Positions 39,551 through 47,442 of a DNA stretch of 64,000 nucleotides are shown here, in pieces. A program made the position numbers and the translations under genes. The first letter of the stretch is position 1; every line of letters begins with the position of its first letter. The DNA is from Bacteroidota bacterium (GTDB lineage: Bacteria; Bacteroidota; Bacteroidia; M30B66). Under the pieces are notes generated by a model. It worked only from the letters and a program-made list of their open reading frames with translations, did not search any database and had not been told where the DNA came from. Location: contig JAIXUS010000025.1 of assembly GCA_027483445.1 (NCBI GenBank), positions 1 through 64,000 of the forward strand. Direction: 5' to 3'.

Positions 39551-40638
39551 GAATAGGTATAATCATCATATTGACTTTTTGTTTGAGCAAGCTAACGCTT
39601 GCCCAAACAACTTATGAAAGCCCCTTAGGCTTTACACTAAGCTTTGACAAAACTTGGAAACGATTACCTAAAGAGGTTTTACAACAACGAATGAAGGATG
39701 TAAAAGACTTTTTAGAGTATAGAAAGGATATTCAATTTGATGCTTGTTATCAGAAAATTGGAAATGCTGATATGGATTACCCTTATATACTTTTTAAAAA
39801 TGTTTATGCGACCACATCAAATGAAGATGAAATTAAAAAGGTTCAGGAATACTTCACTGATAAACCACAATTCGAAAAAGTAATTGAAAACCTTGTTAAT
39901 GGAAAATTTGGAGTAGAGCTTAAAGTAGGAAAGAACTACTATGATGCTAAGAATAAAATATTAATATTCACCTTTGACTTTGGAATAAGCATCAAGGGAA
40001 ATTTAGTCGGAATGTTTGCTTTCTACTTTGGCAAAAATGCTAGCTTAATGACCTATTGCTACTCTTATAAAGACGAATTTAAGTATGACCAAAAAGAATT
40101 TCTAGACATCATCTATTCCATAATAGATAAAGGAATGGTGAACACAATGGATAGCTATGTTTCAAAACATGACCTTGCTGTAAAATATTACAATGATGGC
40201 AAAATGCAATCAGAAGCAGGAAATCGTGAAGCAGCTATAAGTCTTTATACAAAAGCTATTGAAAACTATCCCGTGGAAGATAGTTATATGAAGTCCGAAG
40301 CATATTATAACAGAGGATTAAACAAACGTTATCTAAATAATTATAAAGGAGCAATTGCGGATTATACAGAAGCGATTAAACTCCGCCCCGATTATTATAA
40401 GGCATACAACAACAGAGGATTTGCCAAACTTCAAATTGAAGACTACGAAGGGGCAATTATAGATTTTAGCCAAACAATCAAGTATGACAACTACAATACT
40501 GAATTTACCAATATGGCACTAGGTAATAGAGGTATTGCAAAATTGTCACTTGGGCAAGAAGGTTGTCCTGACTTGAAAAAGGCTATCGATTTGGGAAATA
40601 AGAATGTGATACAAGCCTACAATGAACTTTGTAAATAA
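39547..40638 (+). CDS. TPR protein with signal peptide (cassette 2, gene 2)
   Basis: 363 residues. A signal peptide (MRIGIIIILTFCLSKLTLAQ) leads to an N-terminal domain of about 190 residues with no recognised family. At least four TPR units follow: AISLYTKAIENYPVEDSYM, SEAYYNRGLNKRYLNNYKGAIADYTEAIKLRPDYYKAYNNRGFAKLQ and EDYEGAIIDFSQTIKYDNYN. TPRs bind partner proteins, so this may be a periplasmic adaptor for the downstream vWA/PP2C/kinase genes. It follows gene 1 with a four-base overlap. Confidence 0.75.
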   Translation: MRIGIIIILTFCLSKLTLAQTTYESPLGFTLSFDKTWKRLPKEVLQQRMKDVKDFLEYRKDIQFDACYQKIGNADMDYPYILFKNVYATTSNEDEIKKVQEYFTDKPQFEKVIENLVNGKFGVELKVGKNYYDAKNKILIFTFDFGISIKGNLVGMFAFYFGKNASLMTYCYSYKDEFKYDQKEFLDIIYSIIDKGMVNTMDSYVSKHDLAVKYYNDGKMQSEAGNREAAISLYTKAIENYPVEDSYMKSEAYYNRGLNKRYLNNYKGAIADYTEAIKLRPDYYKAYNNRGFAKLQIEDYEGAIIDFSQTIKYDNYNTEFTNMALGNRGIAKLSLGQEGCPDLKKAIDLGNKNVIQAYNELCK

Positions 40639-40677
40639 ATCAAAATCAAAAATTACTAACAATTAAAATCAAACAAC

Positions 40678-41145
40678 ATGTTTCAAAATCCATTTTCATT
40701 TGACGGACGTATCAGAAGAACTGAATACGGATTAAGCTTTATCATCTATGTGGTGGTAGCAGTAATTGTAAACGCCATTATAGAAAGTAGCCGTGATGCT
40801 GCAATTCTTGGATTGGCTTATATCCCTATGCTTTGGTTTCTTTGGGCACAAGGAGCTAAAAGATGCCATGATGTTGGCAATAGTGGTTGGTGGCAACTTA
40901 TACCATTCTATGTTTTTTTGTTATTATTCCAAGACGGACAACCCGGACCAAACCAATACGGTGAAAACCCAAAAGGCATTCAATCAATTGGTGGGCAAAC
41001 CTTCCAAGGTGGACAAAATACAGGAACATCAGGCGGTTATCAAGGAGGTTACAGCGGAGGACACAATAACCCAACGACAAATTATTCATCAACTGAAAAC
41101 CCATCTAACTCTGGCGGTTACAAGGACGGTGACTTATACAAATAA
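40678..41145 (+). CDS. DUF805 membrane protein (cassette 2, gene 3)
   Basis: 155 residues. The DUF805 pattern is clear: NPFSFDGRIRRTEYGLSFIIYVVVAVIVNAI, LWFLWAQGAKRCHDVGNSGWWQLIPFYVFLLLFQDG and GPNQYGENPKG. Three or four membrane segments are followed by a Gly/Gln/Asn-rich tail (GGQNTGTSGGYQGGYSGG). DUF805 proteins are small inner-membrane proteins of unknown function that often occur in phage or mobile contexts. It lies 11 bases before the vWA gene. Confidence 0.88.
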   Translation: MFQNPFSFDGRIRRTEYGLSFIIYVVVAVIVNAIIESSRDAAILGLAYIPMLWFLWAQGAKRCHDVGNSGWWQLIPFYVFLLLFQDGQPGPNQYGENPKGIQSIGGQTFQGGQNTGTSGGYQGGYSGGHNNPTTNYSSTENPSNSGGYKDGDLYK

Positions 41146-41156
41146 AATCAATCAAA

Positions 41157-41963
41157 ATGCACGACATTAGAAATCTTACAATCAGCAGCACAAACCCCTG
41201 CTTACTTGTTTACTTAATTGACCAAAGTGGTTCAATGAATGAAAAATTCGGAAATGCTTCACATACTAAAGCGGTTGAAGTTACTAATGCAATCAACGAC
41301 ATTTTATATGAAGTTGGTTTACGTTGCATTGGAAGCGGGGGCGAACTCAAAAACCGATTTGAGATTGCGATTATAGGGTATGGTAAACAAGAAAATGTTG
41401 TTCAATCAGGATGGGAAGGACAACTATCAGGAAAATGGGTAGTCTCAATTAAAAATATTTTTGAGTTTCCACTTGGACAAGAAAATGACAAACCTATTTG
41501 GATTAAGCCTTATTCTGTGAGTAATACACCAATGACAAAGGCTTTTGAAAATGCTAAACGCCTTTGTAATGACTGGATAAACTGGGGAAACCATAGAGAC
41601 TGCCATCCGCCCATCATTATTAACATAACTGACGGTGAAGCTACAGATGCTGGAAGCAATTTTAATGCTTTAAAAAGTCAAGTAGAGCAAATAAAAAGCT
41701 TGAGAACAAACTACGGTTCTGTCAGCATTTTAAATATCCATATTTCGACAAGAGCGGGCGACAAATTGTTGTTTCCTAGCGAAGTGAATACTGGTGACAA
41801 ATTTGAAAGACTTCTATTTGAAATGTCCACGCCACTAGATGAAAACATGATAAGAATTGCCCAACAAAAAGGGTATGACATTCGGCATAATGCAAAGGGT
41901 TATGTTTTCAATGGTAACGCTACAGACTTAATAAACTTTTTAAATATCGGAACTCCACAATAA
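41157..41963 (+). CDS. von Willebrand A protein, TerY-like (cassette 2, gene 4)
   Basis: 268 residues. A vWA domain spans most of the protein, with the MIDAS motif in VYLIDQSGSMNEKFG, a later threonine segment (TPMTKAFENAKRLC) and the third metal loop in IIINITDGEATDAGSN. TerY-like vWA proteins form a three-gene module with a PP2C phosphatase and a protein kinase (TerY-P triads). The next two genes are exactly those, and the ATG of the phosphatase overlaps this stop (TAATG). The module's role in signalling is inferred from the family. Confidence 0.88.
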   Translation: MHDIRNLTISSTNPCLLVYLIDQSGSMNEKFGNASHTKAVEVTNAINDILYEVGLRCIGSGGELKNRFEIAIIGYGKQENVVQSGWEGQLSGKWVVSIKNIFEFPLGQENDKPIWIKPYSVSNTPMTKAFENAKRLCNDWINWGNHRDCHPPIIINITDGEATDAGSNFNALKSQVEQIKSLRTNYGSVSILNIHISTRAGDKLLFPSEVNTGDKFERLLFEMSTPLDENMIRIAQQKGYDIRHNAKGYVFNGNATDLINFLNIGTPQ

Positions 41964-43273
41964 TGGGCATTACAGTTTTACAACTTCATAAAAGATCGTC
42001 TTATGAATTTAAGCACATACAAGACAAGTGTGCCATAAATTCAGAAAGTAAAACATTTGCCCTAGCAGATGGAACAACTCAGAGTTTCAATTCAGAAATT
42101 TGGGCAGAGATAATTACGAAAGGATTTGTAACAAATCCAATATTCAATGCAAAAGAGCTTATAACTTCATTTCTAAAGCAAGTAGATGAATACAAAAATG
42201 TAAAATTTGAATTTAGCACTAATCCAGCCAAAGCATCATTAGAAAAAGCCAAACAAAATAAAGGAGGTACAGCCACCTTTATCGGTTTGCAACTAAAACT
42301 AAATGAGCAAAAAATTAAAGTAATATCTTGTGGTGACACTAATTTGTTTTTACTGAATTCGGATAATAAAATCAATCCTTTTCCATTTGAGGATATAGAT
42401 AGTCTGGATGCAAACAATTTTTTCATCAATACCGAACATCTTTTACAAAATAAAATTGATGAAACATTTTTTAAGCAAAGAACCCTTGAATGTTCTCCAA
42501 CTGATATTCTGATTTTGGCGACAGACGCTCTTAGTAGGCTTATTTTGAAAATGCCATCAACGATAACAGAGTTGTTAGGAATTAAAACATTTGAGCAATT
42601 GCATGAATTCTGTTTAAAATATTGGGACAGTAAAGAGCTTCAGGAAGACGATATTTCGGCTATCATTATTCCACTTAATAAAATGGCTGATTTAAAACTA
42701 ATTCATCCGCCAAAAGACTTTTCTTTTCCAAAAGAAAAGGAAGAAGAATTTATCCCAACATCATTACATCAAAAAAATCAAAACAATTATACAGATATGG
42801 AAATGAACGAAATCCGAAACCAATTTAATGGGTTTGCACAAGACTTACATCAGGTCAAAAAAAAACTCAAACTGCACGAAATGCTACTGATGTTAGCAAT
42901 TAGCTTTTTGATGGTAAACATACTAGTAATGTATTTCTGGTTTCCAACGAGTTCAAAAGATGAAATTTCAAATGCGAAAGGGAAAACAGAAAATGTAATT
43001 ATTGAAAAGTATGAAAATACTATTAGTAATTTGGAATCAGAAATCCAAACACTTAAAAGTAAAATCACTGATTTAACTCAACCAAAGGAAGAGCCCCAAA
43101 AAGAAAAGATTGAGCCGACCAAAACAACTAAAACCATATCCAAGGAAGAAGCGAAGAAGAGACAGGAAGTGTTGATTAAAGCTGGATATAAAGTAACCGC
43201 AGATGGCATATGGGGAGCACAATCTGAAAAAAACTGGAATGAATATCTACAAAAGAAAAAAGATAAGAAGTAG
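41963..43273 (+). CDS. PP2C-like phosphatase with membrane anchor and peptidoglycan-binding-like tail (cassette 2, gene 5)
   Basis: 436 residues. The N-terminal about 240 residues form a PP2C-like domain: TFALADGTTQSF (metal Asp), GGTATFIGLQL, KVISCGDTNLFLL, ILATDALSRL and a late Asp pair in QEDDISAIIIP. A membrane helix (LLMLAISFLMVNILVMYFWFP, about 307-327) and a coiled coil (EKYENTISNLESEIQTLKSKI) follow. The last 45 residues look like a PG_binding_1 domain (KAGYKVTADGIWGAQSEKNW). This predicts a cytoplasmic phosphatase tethered to the wall. Three bases separate it from the kinase gene. Confidence 0.78.
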   Translation: MGITVLQLHKRSSYEFKHIQDKCAINSESKTFALADGTTQSFNSEIWAEIITKGFVTNPIFNAKELITSFLKQVDEYKNVKFEFSTNPAKASLEKAKQNKGGTATFIGLQLKLNEQKIKVISCGDTNLFLLNSDNKINPFPFEDIDSLDANNFFINTEHLLQNKIDETFFKQRTLECSPTDILILATDALSRLILKMPSTITELLGIKTFEQLHEFCLKYWDSKELQEDDISAIIIPLNKMADLKLIHPPKDFSFPKEKEEEFIPTSLHQKNQNNYTDMEMNEIRNQFNGFAQDLHQVKKKLKLHEMLLMLAISFLMVNILVMYFWFPTSSKDEISNAKGKTENVIIEKYENTISNLESEIQTLKSKITDLTQPKEEPQKEKIEPTKTTKTISKEEAKKRQEVLIKAGYKVTADGIWGAQSEKNWNEYLQKKKDKK

Positions 43274-43275
43274 TA

Positions 43276-44481
43276 ATGGCTAAGAATTATCCAACCATTG
43301 GTGAATACAACCAACTTATACAAAAAAAAGGCGGTAGTGCTTTTAGGTCTTTGAATGGTATAAATCTAATTCCATCAAGAACATCACCAATTAAGGTTTA
43401 CTTATTTGGTTCAGGTGCATTTGCAGCAGTCTTTAAAGGTTCGCTGAATGATAAAACATATGCTATTAGATGTTTTTTGTCAGCTGAAGACGAAACAATA
43501 AATCGTTACAAAGCAATATGCGGTTATTTAAAAAACATTTATTCATCGTGGAAAACTGAATGTGAATTTATAGATAATGAAATATCCCTTAATGGGATTT
43601 CATTTCCAATTCTAAAAATGGAATGGATGAACGGACTACTTATTAACCAATTTGTTTCAAATCATTTAAGTGAAAACAGAGTATTGGCAGAATTGCAAGA
43701 AAAATTGGTTTCAGTATCCGAAGACTTGGAAAGAAACAAAATTGGTCATGGCGATATTCAATGTGGAAATATCATTATTTCAGGGACATTTGACGATTTT
43801 CAGGTTAAATTAATTGACTACGATGGGATGTATGTTCCCGATTTAGCTTATAAGAAATCTATTGAGAAAGGCAGAAGTGAATTTCAGCATCCTAAAAGAA
43901 CACTAAATAATTTTAGCCCCGAAATGGACAGATTTTCGTTTTGGGTTATGATAACGGCATTAGAAGCTCTCAAACATGATAAAACTCTTTGGCGTGAAGT
44001 AATGCAAGGTGGCTTCAACACACTTGACAATTTCCTTTTCACAATTCAGGACTTTCTAAATCCTAATCAATCCAAACTTTTTAATAAACTTTACAATTTA
44101 AATTCAACGGCATTGAATTACTATTTGGATAAATTGAAATATTTCTGCAATAGTGAATATTATATTATTACTAAACCAGTTGTGTATGGACAAAATACAA
44201 GTCCGACAAGTTTCATTCCAACTGAACATCAAAAATACCTACCAAACATTTCAACAAGTCAAACGATTGACAACAATGTATCAAGTAATAAGTATAAAAT
44301 TGTTACTAACAACAGTTCTGCTTCGGTTTTGACATCAACATTTCAAAGACTTGGTTCGACGCCTTTAGAACTTGACAAACAAACCTATGAAGGAAAATTG
44401 ATTTTAGTTTCAAACGGCAGGGAGACAAAACGCATTACACTTAACTCAAATCAAAACTTAATAGAAATAAAATTTGACTAA
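43276..44481 (+). CDS. Protein kinase of the TerY-P module (cassette 2, gene 6)
   Basis: 401 residues. Kinase features: glycine loop FGSGAFAAVFKGS, strand 3 YAIRCFL with Arg where the usual Lys sits, a catalytic loop GHGDIQCGNIII and metal loop KLIDYDGMYVPDL (DYD in place of DFG). HGD-Q-xN plus DYDGM is characteristic of kinases paired with TerY-like vWA proteins, and Arg at the strand-3 site occurs among them, so activity is not excluded. The C-terminal 150 residues are Ser/Thr/Asn-rich without a recognised domain. It ends the six-gene operon. Confidence 0.82.
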   Translation: MAKNYPTIGEYNQLIQKKGGSAFRSLNGINLIPSRTSPIKVYLFGSGAFAAVFKGSLNDKTYAIRCFLSAEDETINRYKAICGYLKNIYSSWKTECEFIDNEISLNGISFPILKMEWMNGLLINQFVSNHLSENRVLAELQEKLVSVSEDLERNKIGHGDIQCGNIIISGTFDDFQVKLIDYDGMYVPDLAYKKSIEKGRSEFQHPKRTLNNFSPEMDRFSFWVMITALEALKHDKTLWREVMQGGFNTLDNFLFTIQDFLNPNQSKLFNKLYNLNSTALNYYLDKLKYFCNSEYYIITKPVVYGQNTSPTSFIPTEHQKYLPNISTSQTIDNNVSSNKYKIVTNNSSASVLTSTFQRLGSTPLELDKQTYEGKLILVSNGRETKRITLNSNQNLIEIKFD

Positions 44482-44588
44482 TAGCAAACGCATTTGGTGG
44501 CACATTTGCAAAAGAGCCACCAAGCCAACGCACGACAAAAACAGACACTAAACGACTTACAAACAGACGACAATAACAGAAGGGCAGC

Positions 44589-44720
44589 ACACAACAGCGC
44601 ATAATCGCCAGTTGGGTTTTTGGGAGAAAATTTGAGCTCGCGGTTCTTTGGAAATTTCGTGGTGAACTGATAACTTTCGGTCACCAAACCCAACCGGCGT
44701 TTATGCGCGAACCGTTAGCT
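44589..44720 (+). repeat. attC-like site 2 (132 bp)
   Basis: Left box ACACAAC, AGCGCATAATCGCC; right TTTATGCGCGAACC then GTTAGCT. GGTGAAC...GGTCACC in the centre can form an extra hairpin arm. The left box does not match the start of cassette 2; the right box starts cassette 3. Confidence 0.85.
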
Positions 44721-44749
44721 GCAATGCAAAGACTAATAACAAAAAACAT

Positions 44750-45490
44750 ATGAAAGAAAAAATTGAAGGTTTTGAATGGTTCGTACATCAAGCATTTAAA
44801 AATAGTGTTGCTCAATGCAAATTCGAAGAAGGAGCAATCATTTATAGACATCCACCTAAAGGTAATAATTGGGGGAAGGAAATTCAACATATTGAATACT
44901 TTATACAAATAAAAAGTCCTTCACGATCAAGCATTAACAATGCTAATGATCTCAATGGATTTCATAAAAATTGGAATTCCAAAGTAATTTTTCAAAAAAT
45001 TTACCCAAATGAGCCGCATAAAAATAAAGAAATAATAACAAGCCAAGGTAAACTCTTCACATTTTTATGGAAAAATCTCGATTACTGCTTAGATGATAAA
45101 ACAATAATACCTCCAGTAATCAATAGTATTCCAACAAAATGCATAGATTATTATTGTATAAAAAATGATATCCCATTAAACCATTGTGCATTTGTAATAA
45201 TTACAGATAGCGTAAATAATTTACTTATCTCCAAACGAAGACTGATTCACGAATCACTCCTAAATAATTTCGAAATCTATACTAAAAGATACGAAACGGA
45301 AAAAGTGATTAATAAATACGAACTAAATCTATGGGAAGACAATGAAATAAGCCCTACCATTGGAGTTGAATCATTTATAATTAATTCCCAAAATATTGAA
45401 GAAATCCACGAAACACTAAAAAAGGTTTTATTCAAAGGAGAAAAGGACAAGTTTAATATCAATGTTCACGGTCTACTAATTCAAAAATAA
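44750..45490 (+). CDS. Protein of unknown function (cassette 3, gene 1)
   Basis: 246 residues, no signal peptide or membrane segment. The N terminus (MKEKIEGFEWFVHQAFKNSVAQCKFEEG) and GWGKEIQHIEYFIQIK-like region are charged; several Asn/Lys-rich segments follow. I do not recognise the family. It lies one base before a small Cys/His protein resembling a SWIM zinc finger, so the pair may act together on nucleic acid, possibly as a defence or toxin-antitoxin pair; this is only inference. Confidence 0.6.
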   Translation: MKEKIEGFEWFVHQAFKNSVAQCKFEEGAIIYRHPPKGNNWGKEIQHIEYFIQIKSPSRSSINNANDLNGFHKNWNSKVIFQKIYPNEPHKNKEIITSQGKLFTFLWKNLDYCLDDKTIIPPVINSIPTKCIDYYCIKNDIPLNHCAFVIITDSVNNLLISKRRLIHESLLNNFEIYTKRYETEKVINKYELNLWEDNEISPTIGVESFIINSQNIEEIHETLKKVLFKGEKDKFNINVHGLLIQK

Positions 45491-45491
45491 A

Positions 45492-45834
45492 ATGGAAAAG
45501 ACAATCAAAGTAAAAAGCAGCAGTAGCATCGATGTTTACAATGTAACTTTCAAATTTGAAAAAGGCTTAGCTAGCTTAACTTGCAATTGTAAAGCAGGAT
45601 TAATAAAACAACTCTGCAAACACAAAATTAACCTTTTAGAAGGAGATTTGACTGATATCTACGACAAAACCGATTCTGCTATTCTTAGTGAAATACTTGA
45701 AAAAAATAGGTCAATCAAAAATAATTGAATTATTTTCAGATCTTAACCGCATTGAAAATGAAATTAAGAATCTAGACCTAATGAAGAAAAATATTAAAAA
45801 AGAGATTGGATTAAAAATGTCAAGTGGATTTTAA
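45492..45834 (+). pseudogene. SWIM-like zinc-finger protein with a frameshift (cassette 3, gene 2)
   Basis: The first 78 codons end at 45728. They contain CNCKAGLIKQLCKHK, a CxC...CxH pattern like a SWIM zinc finger. At a seven-A run near 45700, dropping one A keeps the frame open to a stop at 45834. That would add GQSKIIELFSDLNRIENEIKNLDLMKKNIKKE, a plausible coiled coil, giving about 113 residues. So an A-tract indel probably truncates the gene here. A base-calling error or a programmed +1 shift is also possible. Confidence 0.65.
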
Positions 45835-45858
45835 CAGTAATTAAATAAAAAGCAATGC

Positions 45859-45987
45859 AGCTAACCGCGCACAATCTCCATTGGGTTTCTGGGAAAATTT
45901 GAGCTCACGTTCCTTTTGAAATTTCGTGGTGAACAAGTAACTTTCGGTCACCAAACCACGCTGGCATTTGTATGCGAACCGTTGTGC
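45859..45987 (+). repeat. attC-like site 3 (129 bp)
   Basis: Left box AGCTAAC preceded by GCAATGC, the near-exact reverse complement of the start of cassette 3 (GTTAGCTGCAATGC; 13 of 14). Right end GTATGCGAACC then GTTGTGC. The core family sequence is present. Confidence 0.87.
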
Positions 45988-46016
45988 GCATCAAAATTTG
46001 TCTTCTCAAATAACAC

Positions 46017-46047
46017 TTGACACTAATACCATGAATTGGTATATTTG
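46017..46047 (+). promoter_or_regulatory. Promoter of the ParDE-like cassette
   Basis: TTG at 46017, 20-base spacer, TATATTTG at 46040-46047. Consensus Bacteroidota promoter just inside cassette 4 and 15 bases before the ATG. Confidence 0.72.
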
Positions 46048-46062
46048 CTCAATACAATTGTT

Positions 46063-46317
46063 ATGGCAAAGAACACATCAATCCTTCTTGGAGATTACTT
46101 TGACAAGTTTATAAACAGTCAGGTACAGTCAGGTCGTTATTCGTCTGCATCTGAAGTTATAAGAGCTGCATTGCGAATGTTTGAAAAAGAAGAAAACAAG
46201 AAAAAGGACCTAATCAAAGAATTAAAAATCGGAGAAAAATCTGGTTTTAATGAAGACTTTGATAAAAGTGAATTTATGAAAAGCCTTCACACGAAATACT
46301 TAAAGAATGAAATTTAA
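46063..46317 (+). CDS. ParD-like antitoxin, CopG/RHH type (cassette 4)
   Basis: 84 residues from ATG 46063; the earlier TTG overlaps the promoter. MAKNTSILLGDYFDKFINSQ starts a ribbon-helix-helix DNA-binding domain, with SGRYSSASEVIRAALRMFE in the helix-turn region. The charged C-terminal tail (KSGFNEDFDKSEFMKSLHTKY) is the toxin-binding part of ParD antitoxins. It represses its own operon and neutralises the ParE-like toxin, whose start overlaps this gene by 11 bases. Confidence 0.93.
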   Translation: MAKNTSILLGDYFDKFINSQVQSGRYSSASEVIRAALRMFEKEENKKKDLIKELKIGEKSGFNEDFDKSEFMKSLHTKYLKNEI

Positions 46318-46606
46318 ATTAAGTAGAAAGGCAGAAGAAGATCTAGAAGGCATTTGGCTTTACACTTCAGAAATTTGGCCGAAAAAACAAGCAGACAGAT
46401 ACTTGAGTCTTATTTTTGATGAGATTGAATTTATAACAGCAAACCCAAAGACTGGTCAAGATTTTGATTCCATTAGAAAGAACTATCGCTACTCAAAGGT
46501 AAAGTCACATTTAATCTTCTATAAACATAAAAAAAGTGAAGATATAACTGAAGTGATTAGAATTCTTCATGAAAGAATGGATTTAGAGAATAGAATAAAT
46601 AAATAA
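46307..46606 (+). CDS. ParE/RelE-superfamily toxin (cassette 4)
   Basis: 99 residues. MKFKLSRKAEEDLEGIWLYTSEIWPKKQADRYL and EFITANPKTGQDFDSIRKNYRYSKVKSHLIFYKHK match ParE-type toxins, ending VIRILHERMDLENRI. ParE toxins poison DNA gyrase; other members cleave mRNA. The upstream antitoxin gene overlaps it. Toxin-antitoxin pairs are common in integron arrays, where they are thought to stabilise cassettes. Confidence 0.92.
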   Translation: MKFKLSRKAEEDLEGIWLYTSEIWPKKQADRYLSLIFDEIEFITANPKTGQDFDSIRKNYRYSKVKSHLIFYKHKKSEDITEVIRILHERMDLENRINK

Positions 46607-46616
46607 AATTGGCAGC

Positions 46617-46737
46617 GCAGAACAGCGCATAATCTCCAGTTGGGTTATTGGGGGAAAATTTGAGCTCTCATTCCTTTGGAAATTTCGACGTGAACTGATA
46701 ACCGACCCAAGCGGGATTTCTTCGCGAACCGTGAGCG
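46617..46737 (+). repeat. attC-like site 4 (121 bp)
   Basis: Left box GCAGAAC preceded by AGC; the start of cassette 4 (GTTGTGCGCATC) is complementary in 9 of 12 positions. Right half is more degenerate (ATTTCTTCGCGAACC then GTGAGCG) and shorter than the other sites. Confidence 0.8.
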
Positions 46738-46774
46738 GTAATGCATCAAAAACAAAGATATCAAGAAAATTATT

Positions 46775-46781
46775 TATCTTG
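46775..46781 (+). promoter_or_regulatory. Likely -7 element of the MNT/HEPN cassette
   Basis: TATCTTG, a near match to TAnnTTTG, ends 5 bases before the ATG at 46787, implying a very short or absent leader. Confidence 0.45.
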
Positions 46782-46786
46782 CAGAC

Positions 46787-47077
46787 ATGTTGACCAGAGC
46801 AGACATAGAAAACAAACTACGGCAAATGAAGCCAGAACTTGCTGCCAAGTTTCATGTTAGTCGGATTGGTTATTTTGGGTCATTTGCGAATGATAAACAA
46901 AACGAAAATAGTGACCTAGATATACTTGTTGAATTTTCAGAGCCAATCGGCTGGGAGTTCTTTACACTCGAACGTTTTCTGGAACAGTCATTTGGAATCC
47001 CGATTGACCTTGTAACAAAGAATGCGCTTAAAGAAAGAATAAAAGATTCCATTCTAAACCAAGTCAACTACGTTTGA
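46787..47077 (+). CDS. mntA: MntA-type nucleotidyltransferase antitoxin (cassette 5)
   Basis: 96 residues. The minimal nucleotidyltransferase motif GSx10DxD is intact: Gly31-Ser32 in GYFGSFAND and Asp43/Asp45 in NSDLDILVEF. EFFTLERFLEQSFGIPIDLVTKNAL follows. MntA antitoxins add AMP groups to the HepT toxin and so silence it. The stop codon overlaps the HepT-like start. Confidence 0.92.
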   Translation: MLTRADIENKLRQMKPELAAKFHVSRIGYFGSFANDKQNENSDLDILVEFSEPIGWEFFTLERFLEQSFGIPIDLVTKNALKERIKDSILNQVNYV

Positions 47078-47430
47078 AACCGAGCAAAAGAGATCCAATT
47101 CTATATTTAGAAGACATGGAGTTGTCTATGACAAGAGTTCAGGAGTATATTCAGGGGCTTGACTTTCAACATTTCAAGTGGGACTATAAGACTGTAGACG
47201 CAGTAATTCGAAATTTCGAAATTATTGGTGAAGCGAGTAAAAATTTGCCACGACAATTAAAAGAAAAATATTCAAATATTCCGTGGGAAGAAATGTACCG
47301 ATTGAGAAATAGAATATCACACGAATACTTTGGAATTGATTATAAAATTCTTTGGGATATTGCGACCAAACATTTGCCTCAAAACCATACCGACATTCTA
47401 AAGGTGTTAGAAAACGAACGTCGATCGTGA
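47074..47430 (+). CDS. hepT: HepT-type HEPN toxin (cassette 5)
   Basis: 118 residues reading from a TTG at 47074, which gives the usual N terminus (KRDPILYLEDMELSMTRVQEYIQGLD). The HEPN RNase motif RX4HXY is Arg78...His83-Glu-Tyr85 (RNRISHEYFGID). HEPN toxins cleave RNA; the motif tyrosine is the site modified by MntA in studied pairs. Together with the previous gene it is a complete MntA/HepT module. Confidence 0.92.
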   Translation: MKPSKRDPILYLEDMELSMTRVQEYIQGLDFQHFKWDYKTVDAVIRNFEIIGEASKNLPRQLKEKYSNIPWEEMYRLRNRISHEYFGIDYKILWDIATKHLPQNHTDILKVLENERRS

Positions 47431-47442
47431 AACCGCACTAGG

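Noticed and set aside
44494-44521. GGTGGC...GCCACC hairpin as a terminator of the kinase operon
   Set aside because: The hairpin lacks a T-run; it may be a structural remnant near site 2, but I cannot support termination.
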